Shown one piece after another: positions 1 to 11,387 of a DNA stretch of 64,000 nt. Source of the stretch: Areca catechu (taxonomy: Eukaryota > Streptophyta > Magnoliopsida > Arecales > Arecaceae); contig CM038046.1 of NCBI GenBank assembly GCA_021397845.1, forward strand, positions 5,003,001 through 5,067,000. The letters run 5' to 3'. A model generated the notes under the pieces. The model was not told the origin of the DNA, did not search any database, and worked only from the letters and a program-made list of their open reading frames with translations. The stretch's first letter is position 1; every line of letters begins with the position of its first letter. The position numbers and the translations under genes are program-made.

Positions 1-908
1 TTATTGACTTAAAAGACAAATATTACAGTCCCATATGTTTAATTGTTTAGTCCGCAAGAAAAATTCGCTAGTTCCATTACCTAATAAAAGTTGCACCGCA
101 CTAAATGAATATCAGTAGCCATGAAATACTAAATATTATGATTCTCTATTTTACATGCCTCAGTTATTTCAATGACACAGAATAAAAGAATAAAATGAGT
201 ATTGTGTGCTTCACGTCAGTAGTAGAGCGAGTTAGTTGGAAGAAATGAGGCAATATGACCCTCGGCATTTACATCTCAAATAAAATACAGATTAATAGGA
301 AATTTAACCACAATTTGAATCAATAGTCGCCATATTGATTATCCAAACTATGTATATGCACAAAGAGCATCAATTAATGCATCAAAACTTAACATATATG
401 AAGATATGGATCGACTGGACACAGCACAGCTAATTAAACGATCTAGTCATCGCCGGACAGGCAAAGAAAATCTCATCGTACAGAAGCAACAAGAAATTTA
501 TTTTCCAGGGAATGGCTATAAGAAACAGCAAACTTTGATTAGAACATGGGACATCGTCTCCACTCAAGCTTCATCAAAGCCACCACCTTTACGCCGATCG
601 GGTTCAGAAAAACTATCACGGAGATGAAAGAGTTCTTTCCAAACGCCAAACCCCAACCCAAAATCAAACTTTTAGAGAAAAAAGCTTGGAAATCCTGACC
701 AAAAGAAACACCTCCAGATCGAGTGATTCCCTTCGGCAAACCCTAACTTTCTTCCGTAATCTGGAACCAACCAACCCAAAATCCATATCCCAGAAGACAA
801 AAATGGAAGAAGATCTCATACCAAGCCGAGTCGATCGATTTAAAAACCAGAAAAAAATGACACAAAAATTCCAAAAAAAAGCACAAATTTGCAACGGAAT
901 CCAAGTAC
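1..908 (-). other. Presumed first intron of the left-edge kinase gene
   Basis: This stretch follows the splice donor of the minus-strand exon at 909-981, so it is most simply the 5' part of that gene's first intron, running off the left edge. It is A/T-rich and I see no kinase motif in any frame. The short open frames here lack recognisable domains. Confidence 0.45.
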
Positions 909-981
909 CTGAAGCCGGTGGGATCTGATCCTTCTCCTTGCCCTTCTTGCTCGGCTCTCCGGCGCACGGAAAGCACCCCAT
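909..981 (-). CDS. First coding exon of an RLCK (PBS1/PBL-like) kinase, partial
   Basis: On the minus strand an ATG at 979-981 opens 24 codons beginning MGCFPCAGEPSKKGK, then a consensus donor (TCAG|GTACTT). Gly2 followed by Cys3 and Cys6 is the dual acylation signal (myristoylation plus palmitoylation) of class VII receptor-like cytoplasmic kinases, which sit on the plasma membrane and relay immune receptor signals. The basic KKGKEK stretch fits that family's variable N-terminus. The frame is open further upstream, but only through a TTG, so this is the first in-frame ATG. The catalytic domain is not in the window and the family call rests on the N-terminus alone. Another acylated MGC protein is possible. 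Confidence 0.5.
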
Positions 982-1114
982 TTCCCCAACCACCGATCGT
1001 TCTCGCGCTCTCCTTCCCCTCTGCTCTTTAAGCTCTCCCAAGAAGTGTGACAGAAGAAATAAGAGGACGGACTCGAGTCCCGACTCAACTCAGGTAAAGA
1101 AGCCAAATTAGAAA
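982..1114 (-). promoter_or_regulatory. 5' leader/proximal promoter of the left-edge kinase gene
   Basis: This is a GC-richer block between the kinase ATG and the start of the palindromic element at about 1115. It has CT/GA-rich leader-like sequence. The palindrome begins only about 130 bp from the ATG, so it must lie in the 5' UTR or the proximal promoter. Confidence 0.35.
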
Positions 1115-1782
1115 AGTCTCGGGGTTTTTTTAAAAAATAATATTTTTTGAAATTATATTTCTTAAATTAATGCCGGTCGAAATTTATTTAAAAAAATAAA
1201 AAATAAAATCGTGGATGGAACCCACTATTTCAAAATAAATAAATAAATAAATACTTGAAACGCGAGTCCAATCCATGATTTCTCCTCCCATCTTTTTCTT
1301 ATTTTAAATTTTAATAAAAATAAAAAACAAAAATTAGAAAAAATTAGAAAATAAATAAAAATAAAAAATAATATTATAATATTATAATAATTTTTTAAAA
1401 TTATTATCATCTATGATTTCGCAGTCCGGTCATCGATCCGGCCATCAGTCTGATAGCCAGTCCGACTCCGGCCATCGATCCGACAGCTAGTTCGATTGCT
1501 AGGTCAGTACCAGTCCGATCGCCGGTCTATCTATAAGTCCGGCCACTGGTCTGATAGTCGGTCACCGATCTACGGTTCGATTGCCAAGATCCGGCCACCA
1601 GGGTTTGACGATTGGACCGATGCTAATTCGACCGCCTGTTCGGTCACCAGGTCGATACCAATCCGGTTGCTAGTTAGATCGATATCAGTACCCAATCAAT
1701 CAATGATCGGACGGTGGCCGGATTTTTTAATTTTTTTTTAATTTAGATCAGTGATCGGTACCCAGTCCGGGTGGCCCGTAAC

Positions 1783-1813
<31 letters not shown>

Positions 1814-3250
1814 AGATGTTATTATATTATTTTAAATATTTTAAATATTTTAAATTTTATTATATTATTTTAATATTTTAATATTATAAATTTATTATGT
1901 TATTTTAAATTTTATTGTATTATTTTAAATATTTTATATATTATTTTAAATTTTGTTATTTGTTTTTTAAAATTTTATTAGATTAAAATTTAATTAAAAA
2001 AATATTTATGGCGTGTATTTAATGGTGGTGAGATTTTTTTTAATTTTCTAAATATCCTTTTGAAAATAAGCTATCAATATGGTATTTTTAAAATTAAATC
2101 AAATATTACGAATGATATTTTCAAAATTGAATCAAACATAACGAAGAGCATTTTAGTAATTAAATCAAAATCATCAATTTCTAATTTTGATTTAATTTCT
2201 AAAATATCTTTTATAATATTTGATTTAATTTTAAAATTACCATTCGTAATGTTTAATTTAATTTCAAAAATATCATTTACAGTTTATTTTCAAAAGGATA
2301 TTTAAAAAATTTTAAAAAAAATCTCATGCACGCCATAAATATTTTTTTTAATTAAATTTAATCTAATAAATTTTTAAAAATAAATAACAAATTTAAAATA
2401 ATATAATAAAATATTTAAAATAATACAATAAAATTTAAAATATTTAAAATAATATAATAAAAATAAAAATATTTGAAATGATATAATAAATTTAAAGTTT
2501 TAAAAAATAAAAAAAAGTTACGGGCCACCCGAACTGGTATCGATCACTGATCTAAATTTTTAAAAAAAATTTAAAAAAGTCCGACCACCGTTCGATCACT
2601 GATCTGATTGGGTATTGATACCGATCAAACTGGCAACTTGGACTGATATCGACCTGGTGACCGAACTGGCAGTCGGATTAGCACCGGTCCAATTGCCGGA
2701 CACTTGTGGCCGGATCGATGGTAAGACCGGTGGCTGGATCCTGGAGACCGGGTCGACCATCAGACCAGTGACAGACTATCAGACCAGTGGCCGGACTGGC
2801 AGCTAGATGGCGATCGGTCTGGCACCAACTTAGCAGCCGAACTGCTGTCGGATCGATGACCGGAGCCGGACTGGTTATCAGACCGGTAGCCGGATCGGTG
2901 ACTGGACTCAAAATCACAGGTTATAATAATTTTTAAAAAATTATTATAGTATCGTATTATTATTTTTTATTTTTTATTTTTAATTTTTTTTCTAATTTTT
3001 TATTAATTTTTTTGTTTTTTTATTAAAATTTAAAATAAAAAAAAGATGGAGGAGAAATCGCCTGGACTCGCGATTTCAAGCATTTTTTTATTTTTTATTT
3101 TGTTTGAAATCATGGCTCTACCATGATTTCACTTTTTATTTTGTTTTTTTTTTTGAATGCCGTACACTTAAATTCATAAAAAAATTTTGACCGGCATTAA
3201 TTTGAAAATAAAATTTTAAAAAACATTATTTTAAAAGAAAACCTGGAAAA
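1115..3250. mobile_element. Foldback (long inverted-repeat) element, ~2.1 kb palindrome
   Basis: The left arm (~1115-2170) and right arm (~2183-3250) are inverted copies of each other over almost their whole length, with an apparent loop of about 12 nt near 2171-2182. Matching landmarks include ATTAATGCCGGTC at ~1169 against its inverse at ~3190-3205, GGCCCGTAAC at ~1770 against GTTACGGGCC at ~2517, and the CCTTTTGAAAATAA block at ~2056 against its inverse at ~2283. Each arm carries AT-rich outer and inner segments and a GC-richer patch (1425-1765 and 2515-2905) of degenerate CGGTC/CCGGN units. There is no transposase. I could not find clean target-site duplications, so the ends are approximate. 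Confidence 0.8.
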
Positions 3251-3484
3251 AAAAAACATAAAATTAGGGGGAGAAAGTCTAAACTTAATTCCTAACTACC
3301 GAACCCGTGATTTCATTTTTTGTTTTATTTTTTTTTTAGAACACCGTACACTTAAATCCATAAAAAAATTTCAACCGGCGTTAATTTGGAAAATAAAATT
3401 TTAAAAAACATTATTTTTAAAAAAACCCGGAAAAAAAAAACATAAAATTAGGGGAAGAAAGACTAAACTTAATTCTTAACTACC
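3117..3484. repeat. 184-bp tandem duplication at the palindrome edge
   Basis: Two head-to-tail copies, ~3117-3300 and ~3301-3484, share GCCGTACACTTAAAT-type, CATAAAATTAGGGG and CTAACTACC landmarks at a constant offset of 184 bp. The first copy contains the outer end of the foldback element's right arm, so the duplication includes part of the element and its flank. Confidence 0.8.
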
Positions 3485-5011
3485 TTGCATATCCAGTAAC
3501 AGTGGTTGCTTGGAATCCCAACCAAGACGGAAAGATGGAGCAATGTGGACCGTTGGATTGAGATATCAAGCAGAGCTGTGCCCAGATCGTTGAAAGAAAT
3601 GTGGTTCTAGTATTCTGTTTATTTTATTTTATTTCCGTACATCCATGATCCATGGTTTCACCTAGACAAAGACATATTAATTCATTTACTGTTGATATCC
3701 AATAGCTTTGGCCAACTTTAATTATTTCTTATTTGATTTTAATGACCCAAAGTCATAAACCGGACGGTGGACCGGCCGGCGATCCTGGCCTCTTTCTTTA
3801 TGCTTTTGTTCTATAAAAAAAGTCGTCCAGTCTCTTACGTGTAACGCGTCGGGGCGAAGGCGAATTAGGCTGATAGGAACGGTTTGGCCTTGATGTCATT
3901 TTGTCAAGTGCCAAGAAAAGTCTAGTTTCTGGACCCGTCACGATCCAATCTAGAATAGTTTCTTGATTCATGACTCAATCCACAGAATTAAATAAAAAGC
4001 ACTTATTACTTATAGACAATTAACTCGTGGCTGCGATTAGAATGATAGTTGAGATTAGTGAGTTTAGAATGATGAGCAGGAGGTAAGACGAATAATTGTG
4101 ATGTTGGGGAAAATCTTGACATCATTGGAAGAGATGGAGATTAATATCCAAAATAGAAGTTATGAGAAGAAACGTGGAGCCCCGAATGCTCTCCAATTTT
4201 TCTGACATAAACAATATTGTTCGATGGTGATTTGTCGCGAAAAGGATATCCTGCAATGAGAAAGCCAGAAGGATCTTAAATTTCTCAATTTTTCGAAATT
4301 TTTAAGAGATAACAACGTGATTGCATTGGTGAAAATAGATTGGTAATCAATTCTAACCCATACAAGCATGACGTCTAAGAGCAGCGGACAGTTGTGTTAG
4401 AGAATGGTATTCCAAAAGAAGCATCAAGGGAAAGCAACTATGAAATAGGATTATGTCGCGTACAACTTGTTAGAAGTTTAAATCAACAACAATCTACGAT
4501 TATAGTTTTGGTCCTCGTATTCTTTTAAAATATTTTATTTTAAAAAGAAAACTTTCTATCCTACCCAAAAAAAAAAAAAAGAAAACTTTCTCTAATAGAT
4601 TTTTAGAGGACTTGAAAAATAATTGTGGACGTTCCACTTATCTACCCAATGTTTTCATTAATTAGGCGTTCAACTCAGACCTTGCACTTTAGAAGTCCTC
4701 GGATATCTTAATCGTTGAATCTGGACCTATTCCGTCAAATTTAGTCGGTTTTAATTTGATTTTCCGCTTTCTGTCTCTATCTTTTACTCCGTTTCCGTTA
4801 TGGTTACCCTCTCTCTCTCTATCCTTACCAAAAAATAAAAAATAAATTAGGCACTCAACTCCGATACATGTTTCAATCACCTGCCGTTGACCATCCATTT
4901 GTCACCCAGCCGCCGTTATCTTGCTGGACCCACCCACCAGCGTAAACGGGCCATGGGACCACCCATTCCATCTTCCACGAGCTGGGGACCATCCGCGCTT
5001 GCTCGCGCAAC
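3485..5011. other. Intergenic region, no gene seen
   Basis: I see no supported coding sequence. The stretch is mixed A/T-rich DNA with a short A-run near 4567. Just upstream of the promoter at 5012 the sequence becomes GC-richer with CCCACC-type motifs. Confidence 0.5.
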
Positions 5012-5019
5012 TATAAATA
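5012..5019 (+). promoter_or_regulatory. TATA box of a plus-strand promoter
   Basis: TATAAATA lies in a sharp GC-rich context. It is followed about 25-30 bp later by a pyrimidine-rich start-like stretch (CTCTCCCCTCTCC, ~5034-5046) and a GA-repeat leader. This is a textbook plant core promoter arrangement reading rightward. Confidence 0.6.
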
Positions 5020-5039
5020 CAGCCGCTTTACCGTCTCTC

Positions 5040-5071
5040 CCCTCTCCAGCATTGCGGGGATTGCTCGAGAC

Positions 5072-5108
<37 letters not shown>

Positions 5109-5837
5109 TAACGAACCCTCGTTCGTACCAATTCTTGACGAGGCCCTGACGAGTGAGGTACAACAACCCCGATCCCTTGACGAGGCCCTGGGCGTCCGCT
5201 ACGGAGGAGCCATCGCCCCGCTTGCCGCGGTGAGGGTTCGTTCTCCACCACCTCCTGAAAGCGCGCCCTCTCCGCCGGCGACGGCGGCGGTCCGTTTTCT
5301 TTCTCGCCCTTGCCCAGCCCTTCTCCCTCTGCAATTGCGTTCTGAGGGAGTTGGCAGGCAAAGATCCCAAACCCCAACCATCATCTCTATGGTCGTTCTC
5401 CTCGTCGTTTTCTCAAACATCGGTTGCTCTTCTTCTTTTCTTTTTTAGTCGCTTCCTTATATTACTGCGTTCGCTCATGATCCGGATGATAGTAGTATGG
5501 AATCGTTGGGATCGACGGGATGGGACCATTTCGGAAAGGTCCGTTCAAGATTCAACTGGACAAAACGATGTGATGACTTCGAATATTGAATGATATCAAG
5601 ATCAATGGTTATCTACAGAGAAGGCATGCAACGGTGACATGATTTCAGCCACCGGTTGATCTCAACATGAATCCTTAGATTTACGTAATGCAGTTGTTAG
5701 GATCCATGGGATGGGTGCCTTTTTCTTTCTTCCTTTTCCCAATTCAAATCAAGATTCAGTTTCTTCCACTGGTCAAAGCCATGGCGTGACTCGGGATATG
5801 CCGGTTGATAAGAAGATTGGCATTATTTTCGTAGAAG
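5040..5837 (+). other. Probable transcript leader without a convincing protein
   Basis: Downstream of the TATA box lies a GC-rich leader with a GA microsatellite and donor-like sites at 5157 (GAG|GTACAA), 5229 (GCG|GTGAGG) and 5838 (GAAG|GTATTT). Several short open frames exist, none longer than about 80 codons from a real ATG and none recognisable. It could be the 5' UTR exons of a gene whose coding part lies further right, or a non-coding transcript. Confidence 0.3.
5072..5108 (+). repeat. GA microsatellite in the leader
   Basis: (GA)n tract interrupted once by an extra A, immediately downstream of the inferred transcription start. GA/CT tracts are common in plant 5' UTRs. Confidence 0.85.
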
Positions 5838-7136
5838 GTATTTCTTGAACTGGATTGGGCAGTGTGAAATCTTTGTTAAAATATGGAACTGTATCAGCAG
5901 CATTCTATTATTTGAGCGTGTGACTGGTTTTAACAACGTGTCTGATATTTGTTGTGATGAATTTAGGGATGGATTGATCAAGAAGGGAAGAATAACAGGG
6001 AAAAAATGGACTTTGAGCTTTCTATATTTCTTGAAAACGTATTCAGGGTTTGTTGAATTAGCAAATTAGGTACATTCATGTTGCCTTTTCTTATTCTCGT
6101 GCTTGTCTGCCTTTGATAATTAATTCTTGTAAGATTATTTATCTGGTGTTCCTTTACATGTTCAGAAAGGTCATATTGCAATCTAACAAAGTTCACCTAC
6201 AAACTGTAAACATGTTGTTCCTTCAGTGTGATTCGAGAGTTATTTTGCACCTTGATCTGACTGAAAAGTTGGTTAAGTTACCTAATTATTCTGACCTGTG
6301 ATTTTCTTTCAAAAGGATGATATATCTTAAAAATGCGTTTCTCTTTTAATCATTACTTGATAGTTAAAGAATATATTTCATAATTGTTAATGATTTTATG
6401 CTTATTGATGTTGAGAATGAGAAACTCGGAGTTTTGAAATTCATATGATAAACAAGTCGTTTCAACCTTTTCAAAACCTTTATGATGCTACTGTCTTGTT
6501 TATGCCTTCTACTCTATAAACATATTTTAACATTACATGCGATATACATCTGCACAAGCATTGATAGCTTCCTGTTTTCTTTTTCACACAGTAGATAATA
6601 CCCATGCCAATTGAATTATTCAGGTGTATACATGTATGTCATTTGCTGATATCAAACAGTTTGTTACTTAATTTTACTTGTTAAGTTGGTATATGTTTTT
6701 TCCAGGTGTTTGCTTATGTTTGGTTTTCGTTCTTTAACGGTTAATGCGTGCTTTGGTGGCTCTTCCTGTCCAGAGATTGTTTCAGAACATTATTACGGTA
6801 GTATTAATATAGTACATTCTGTTTGATTCAGGGTTGCAATCTATCAGTATGAAGGAAAAACAATCAGTTGCACTTTCTTTACATGCTTAAGCTAGAATTC
6901 CCAGGCAAGTATGAAGGTAAAGAAAATTGCTGCCAACCATCAATTACACAATGTATTTTGTGTCCTTTGATCTGTACCGGTGATTTTTCACTTTGTGAAC
7001 ATCATAATGATAACATTTTACTGTGATATGTCTGAGTTAATTCATCATGTGGCTAAGCTAATGATTCTTGAATTGTATGGCAAGATTCAGAGGGCTATAG
7101 AAGTGCATCACCATTATGATTGATGACATCGCCCTA
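5838..7136. other. Intron-like or intergenic DNA, no gene seen
   Basis: A/T-rich, with dispersed T-runs and no recognisable exon. Its texture (U-rich plus strand) would suit an intron of the transcript starting near 5040, but that is inference. Confidence 0.3.
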
Positions 7137-7224
7137 TTAGAGATAGCTCCCATTGTTCTGTAGAGATAGCTGCCCATTGTAGAGTTATCTGCCCATTGTC
7201 CTTTTAGAGATAGCTGCCCGTTGC
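7137..7224 (+). repeat. Short degenerate tandem repeats (TAGAGATAGCTGCCCATTG)
   Basis: Four near-copies of a ~19-bp unit (TAGAGATAGCTGCCCATTG and variants) occur with 5-10 bp spacers between them. Confidence 0.75.
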
Positions 7225-7390
7225 ATCTTGACTTTCTATACTACTATTTGCCCGTACCTCCAAATTGATTAGAAAAGAGAACTTCAAGCTTGTCTCTCCT
7301 TTTGCTAATTCTTATGCTATTGATAGATTTCCTTCTCATTTTAAAGAGGATTGCTTTTTCTAGTGATTCTAAATCATGAAGATATCTATT

Positions 7391-8755
7391 TGTTAGCGCC
7401 AAGGATTGATTTTGATGAATAACAAAATATTTGAGTATATAATGTAACTAATAATTTGAATAAGTTCATGTTTTAGGAAATGCTAAAGTACTAATTGAAA
7501 GAATTGTGTTTGATAAAATTTATATATAAAAGAAATGTTTTTGAAGCACTCAAAAGAAGGAAAAGCTAATGTATTTCAAGCAAAAACTGTCTTGGGAAGA
7601 GAAATCAAAAAACCCTGCAAAAGTCTCAAAAATAGAATTTTGGCATGCAAGAGTTTCAGTCAGCATGCAACCAAGCCAACTCAGATGGAAATCAAGTCGA
7701 CTCAACAGAAAGAGCTGAAAATATATAAGACTGTGATGTAGAGGCTAAGAACCGAGTTGTTTCCAATGGCGACTGAGCCGACTCGGATGGAAATCGAGTC
7801 GATCTCAATTATTTGAGTCGACCCTATAGTGTTCTACAGAAGACTGATTTTTTAATGAATTGGGAATTGAGTTGACCAATAGTGGAGATATAGAAGATGA
7901 ATTTTGATGAACTGAGACCAAGCCTACTCTTTTTGGGCGAGTCTACTCGGATGGTATCCGAGTCGACTCGAGTGGTATCCGAGTCGACTCGAGGACTACT
8001 GAAAACCCAACGGCTAGTTTTGCAAAAAGTATAGAAGTATCCATATTTAAATCTAACAATCACATTTTATCTTTCAACGACTAGAAACGGTCATTTTGAT
8101 TCTAAAAATATGTTAAAAGCTCATCAAATTCATTGAAGAATATCAAGAACTGAGAATATTCTAAGAACAATAAAAAAAAAAAAGAAGTTAAGAACAAAGA
8201 GAAAAAGCCAATAAGCATTGATTTAAGAGTTATCACTTCCTAACCACTTGAAAAGATTTCTAATCATTGGCTTTTCAGCAAGGAGACAAGCTTAAAGATT
8301 TCTTTAGATTCCTAAGAGTTTTTCTTTAAAGCATTATTGTTTTATTCTTGCTCATTTTTAAGGAGTTTTATATTTAGTCTCTCTACTTTTGTTTCTTTTG
8401 TAACTAACTTCGACTAAGAATTGAAGTTAGGTTCTTAGCCAAGGCTTAGCTATAAGGGTTTTAGATTGTAAGCCCAGAAAAATAATCCGGCTATAATCTT
8501 GGATTATGGTGAAATTTTTTAAGGAAAGGCTTGGAAAGTAGAAGTAGATGTTGGATATACCGAACCACTATAAATTTGTATATTTGTGTATACTTTCTTG
8601 TTTCATTGGTTTCACTTTCAGCATTTAATTCTAGAGTAGTTTAAGCACATATTTCTGCTCACCATCACTTCACAAGATTTAAAAAGCAGCACATATTTGA
8701 GTTAAATTTGTGAAAAATCTAATTCACCCATCTCTTGGGTTGCTTAGCTGGGCAA
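7391..8755 (+). mobile_element. Ty1/copia LTR (SIRE/Maximus-like), apparently solo
   Basis: It begins TGTTAGCGCCAAGGATTG and ends with the typical copia LTR tail (AATTCACCCATCTCTTGGGTTGC, then TAGCTGGGCAA). It also carries the conserved motif block ATCCGGCTATAAT ... CCGAACCACTATAAATTT (~8488-8580). No PBS or internal domain follows, so it looks like a solo or truncated LTR. The usual final ACA is replaced by ATATCA and no clear 5-bp target duplication is visible. Palindromic GAGTCGACTC units occur near 7960-7995. Confidence 0.6.
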
Positions 8756-8756
8756 T

Positions 8757-8869
8757 ATCATTCAAGTGAGGAGGCCCTAAGACTCCTATCATATCTGAAG
8801 TATCTTGCAGATATCATGATAAAGACAGAACCCTTGAGTACTGGTTTAGCTGCTGATGTGCATGGACAA
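8757..8869 (+). other. Possible orphan coding exon beside the LTR end
   Basis: A 37-codon open stretch (containing SSEEALRLLSYLKYL and STGLAADVHGQ) ends exactly at a good donor (CAA|GTATGT at 8870). Its residue composition looks like folded protein, unlike nearby shadow frames. I cannot name a family. It may be an exon of the gene starting near 5040, or a relic cut by the LTR insertion. Confidence 0.22.
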
Positions 8870-9106
8870 GTATGTTTATTATTGCTCAACAACATAGGTT
8901 TATATTCTCTTCAATTTGTGACATCATTGGAACTCAAGTTATTGAAAAACCTTCTCCTATCTTTCACCATGTGATAACTTTATTTTGTCTATGTTAGGAG
9001 TCTTTGCAAAATTCTTATCACTCTTTGGACCAGAATTGTAAAAACCATTTAAACTCCAAATGATCAAATGAGGGCATCCACATTGTTATTCAAAGATGAT
9101 CAGTGA

Positions 9107-9755
9107 TGTGCCTTGTCATGAGATGATAAAAGATAATTAAACTGGTCTACTAATAATGTAGAAGTAGTGAGACCAGATATCGAATCCATAGAGACCTTGG
9201 ATAGTTATTTCGAAAGTAAATTTAAAGAAAAATAGTAGTGATTTGATAACAAGAAATTAAGCTAATGCTAGCTAACTGAAATGAGCAATAAAATAATAAA
9301 GATTCAAGTAAGAGAGAAAAGTCTCAGGATTTTAACTGGTTACTTGGTAGACAGTTGATACTTTTCTTTTATGTGAATAATCCATATGCCACCTATCAAG
9401 ATGTAATCTATTTGTAGAAATCATAATCCGTACCTATTAGATCACGACCCGTTTTCTTGAAATATAGACTAGTCAAGACAAGAAGCATACAAAGTAAAAG
9501 AAATCATATTTAAGGATAGTCTATTCCAAGAGAACAAATCATATCTGTAGAGCATGGCTTGTACCAAGAGTATAGATTATTCAAATAAAAAGCATATAAT
9601 AAGATTTAAAATTAAAACCAAATCTTTATTTCATAGGACTACAAAAGATAAATAAAAATGAAAACATCACATATTACAAGCACTCCAGAGATTTTTCAAG
9701 AAGTGGAGATCTAGCTAGCCTTTCATGGAAGAATTTTATTGTCGACATCTTCATG
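9107..9755 (-). mobile_element. Ty3/gypsy LTR segment (copy A)
   Basis: About 645 bp aligns in the same orientation with 22404-23048 (copy B), sharing long blocks such as TAATTAAACT, TTATTTCGAAAGT, AAGATTCAAGTAAGAGAG, GATCACG.CCCGTTTTC and AGTGGAGATCTAG. By eye about four-fifths of positions match. Similarity stops at ~9755 and ~23048, so these look like 3' parts of LTRs from related families rather than a full matched pair. No PBS flanks copy A. Confidence 0.6.
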
Positions 9756-11387
9756 CTAGATGGTGCGGACACCAGAGGCACCAGACTCAGCATAGACTTT
9801 TAAACCCTCTGTGGTTATCTGACTAGAGTTGTTAGGGTTTTATTGAGTCCTGTAATAAAAGCATGGCCCTTTAGGCCCAAATTAGGGTTTAAGTCCTAAG
9901 TCCTGTTTTTGATTGAGGTCTGTATTAGGATTTTGGAGCAATCTTGGGATATGGTCAGCTCATGTTAAGCCTTTCTCTTTTGAGTCTTGTAATCATCAAG
10001 TTGAGTTCAGTCTGAGAAGACCCAAGCTTGTGAAGGACAAATACCTGGTATGCCACCTCGGCAGCCGCATGGAATCCCAGTCACACCCTGGATGGCGATG
10101 CCCTAGGACTACTTGGAGGAACTTGAAGTCGGCCCATGCTTGAGGAGTTGATGTCCACACGCCGGCACATCCCTTCCAAGCCTCAAGCACAAGAAGTCCA
10201 CACGCCTATGGATATAATGGGAGATCGGAAGAGGAAAGAAGGATGGAGGGGTGCCGGGGCTGATTGAAGGCTTGATGGATGATGGACGCCTGGATCCTTG
10301 GAGGGCGGCCTGGGGCTTGATGAAGAGGGCACCTGGATGCTAGAGAGAGGTGGCCTGGTGGAGAGAGAACCTCTGGCGGCCAAGGCTTGGAAGAAAGAGG
10401 TGGCGGCTTGGGGTGGATGGGATTTGGCCTGGGCATCCTAGGGCTAGGTCTTTTTTTTCTTCTTTTTTTTTGGTGTTTTGGGATTTTGGATAGGTTGGGT
10501 TGCACCTCATGTGCCCTCCTTGCAGAGTGAATTTGGGCCTCACACCCTCTCCCTCACGGAGCGTCAATGCAAGAAACTTGCACGGAAAAATAAAGAAAAG
10601 AACACTCTTTCATTAACTTTCATCATTAGTCATTACAAGAGGGAGGAGGGGTGGGGTATTTATAGAGGTTCACCCAGCCCTGTCCCTGTCAAAGTTGGAG
10701 TACAAATTATTGTCAAAGTGGGAGTACAAAATTTGAGTGGGAGTACAAAGTTTGATTAGAATTAGAAGACTGAACTCCTTGAAGGATTGGGCTGCTGACT
10801 CCTTGTTGGACTTGGAAACTTTGACTTTTCTCCATGGGCTTGGACTGGTATGAAATCCTCTTGGGCTTGGAGTGCTTTGACTTTTCCACTCCCTGGGGGC
10901 TTGGACTAGGAGGGGCGCCAACCATGCTTGGACTTTGACTGGGGCGCCAACTTTTGGGCTTTGACTGGTGGGGCGCCAAGCAAGAATGGGCCTAAGGGGG
11001 CTCCCTTCACTTGTGGGCCTGGGGTGCTAACCTTTGGAAGCCTGGGGCGCCATTGGCTTGGAGGTCTGGGGCGCCATGTGTTAGTGGGCCTAGGGCAGCT
11101 TGAAAAGGGTCCAAGCACTAGGATCTTGGGGCTTGAGTGGGGGTCTAAGTAGCTATCCTCTTGGTCTTGACTTAAATGAAAGAATACACACTACAAGACT
11201 CAATGAATATACTTGTTCGGACTAAAAACAACTGAACTCACTTGACACTTGACTGAATTGAAACAAATGGGCTTAAGTGACAGGACTCAATTAGACTCAA
11301 ATGAACTCACGTGGCTCACTTTATTACAGGACTCAATTAAAAAAATAGACTTCCCAATACATAAATTAGAGAACAAAAATTGGAACC
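9756..11387. mobile_element. LTR-like DNA with an antisense TATA box
   Basis: There is no domain-bearing frame. On the minus strand a TATA-like CTCTATAAATACC (~10653-10665) follows a GC-rich block, and nearby ATTACAAG/TTCATTAA text resembles the R region of plant LTRs, so part of 10440-11385 is probably another LTR read leftward. Open frames here are low-complexity Pro/Ser-rich shadows. Confidence 0.3.
10905..11080. repeat. GGGCGCCA-centred minisatellite
   Basis: GGGCGCCA (or one-base variants) recurs about six times between 10913 and 11078, spaced some 30-60 bp apart and each flanked by CTTGGACT/GGGCCT-type text. The core GGCGCC is a palindrome. The array is degenerate and sits inside the LTR-like region. 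Confidence 0.55.

Noticed and set aside
4916..5377. 153- and 119-codon minus frames across the promoter
   Set aside because: They run through a TATA box and a GA microsatellite (SLSLSL text). These are composition artefacts.
5570..5660. Possible C/D-box snoRNA (GTGATGA motif)
   Set aside because: A C-box-like word is present but I could not find a convincing D box with closing stem at the right distance.
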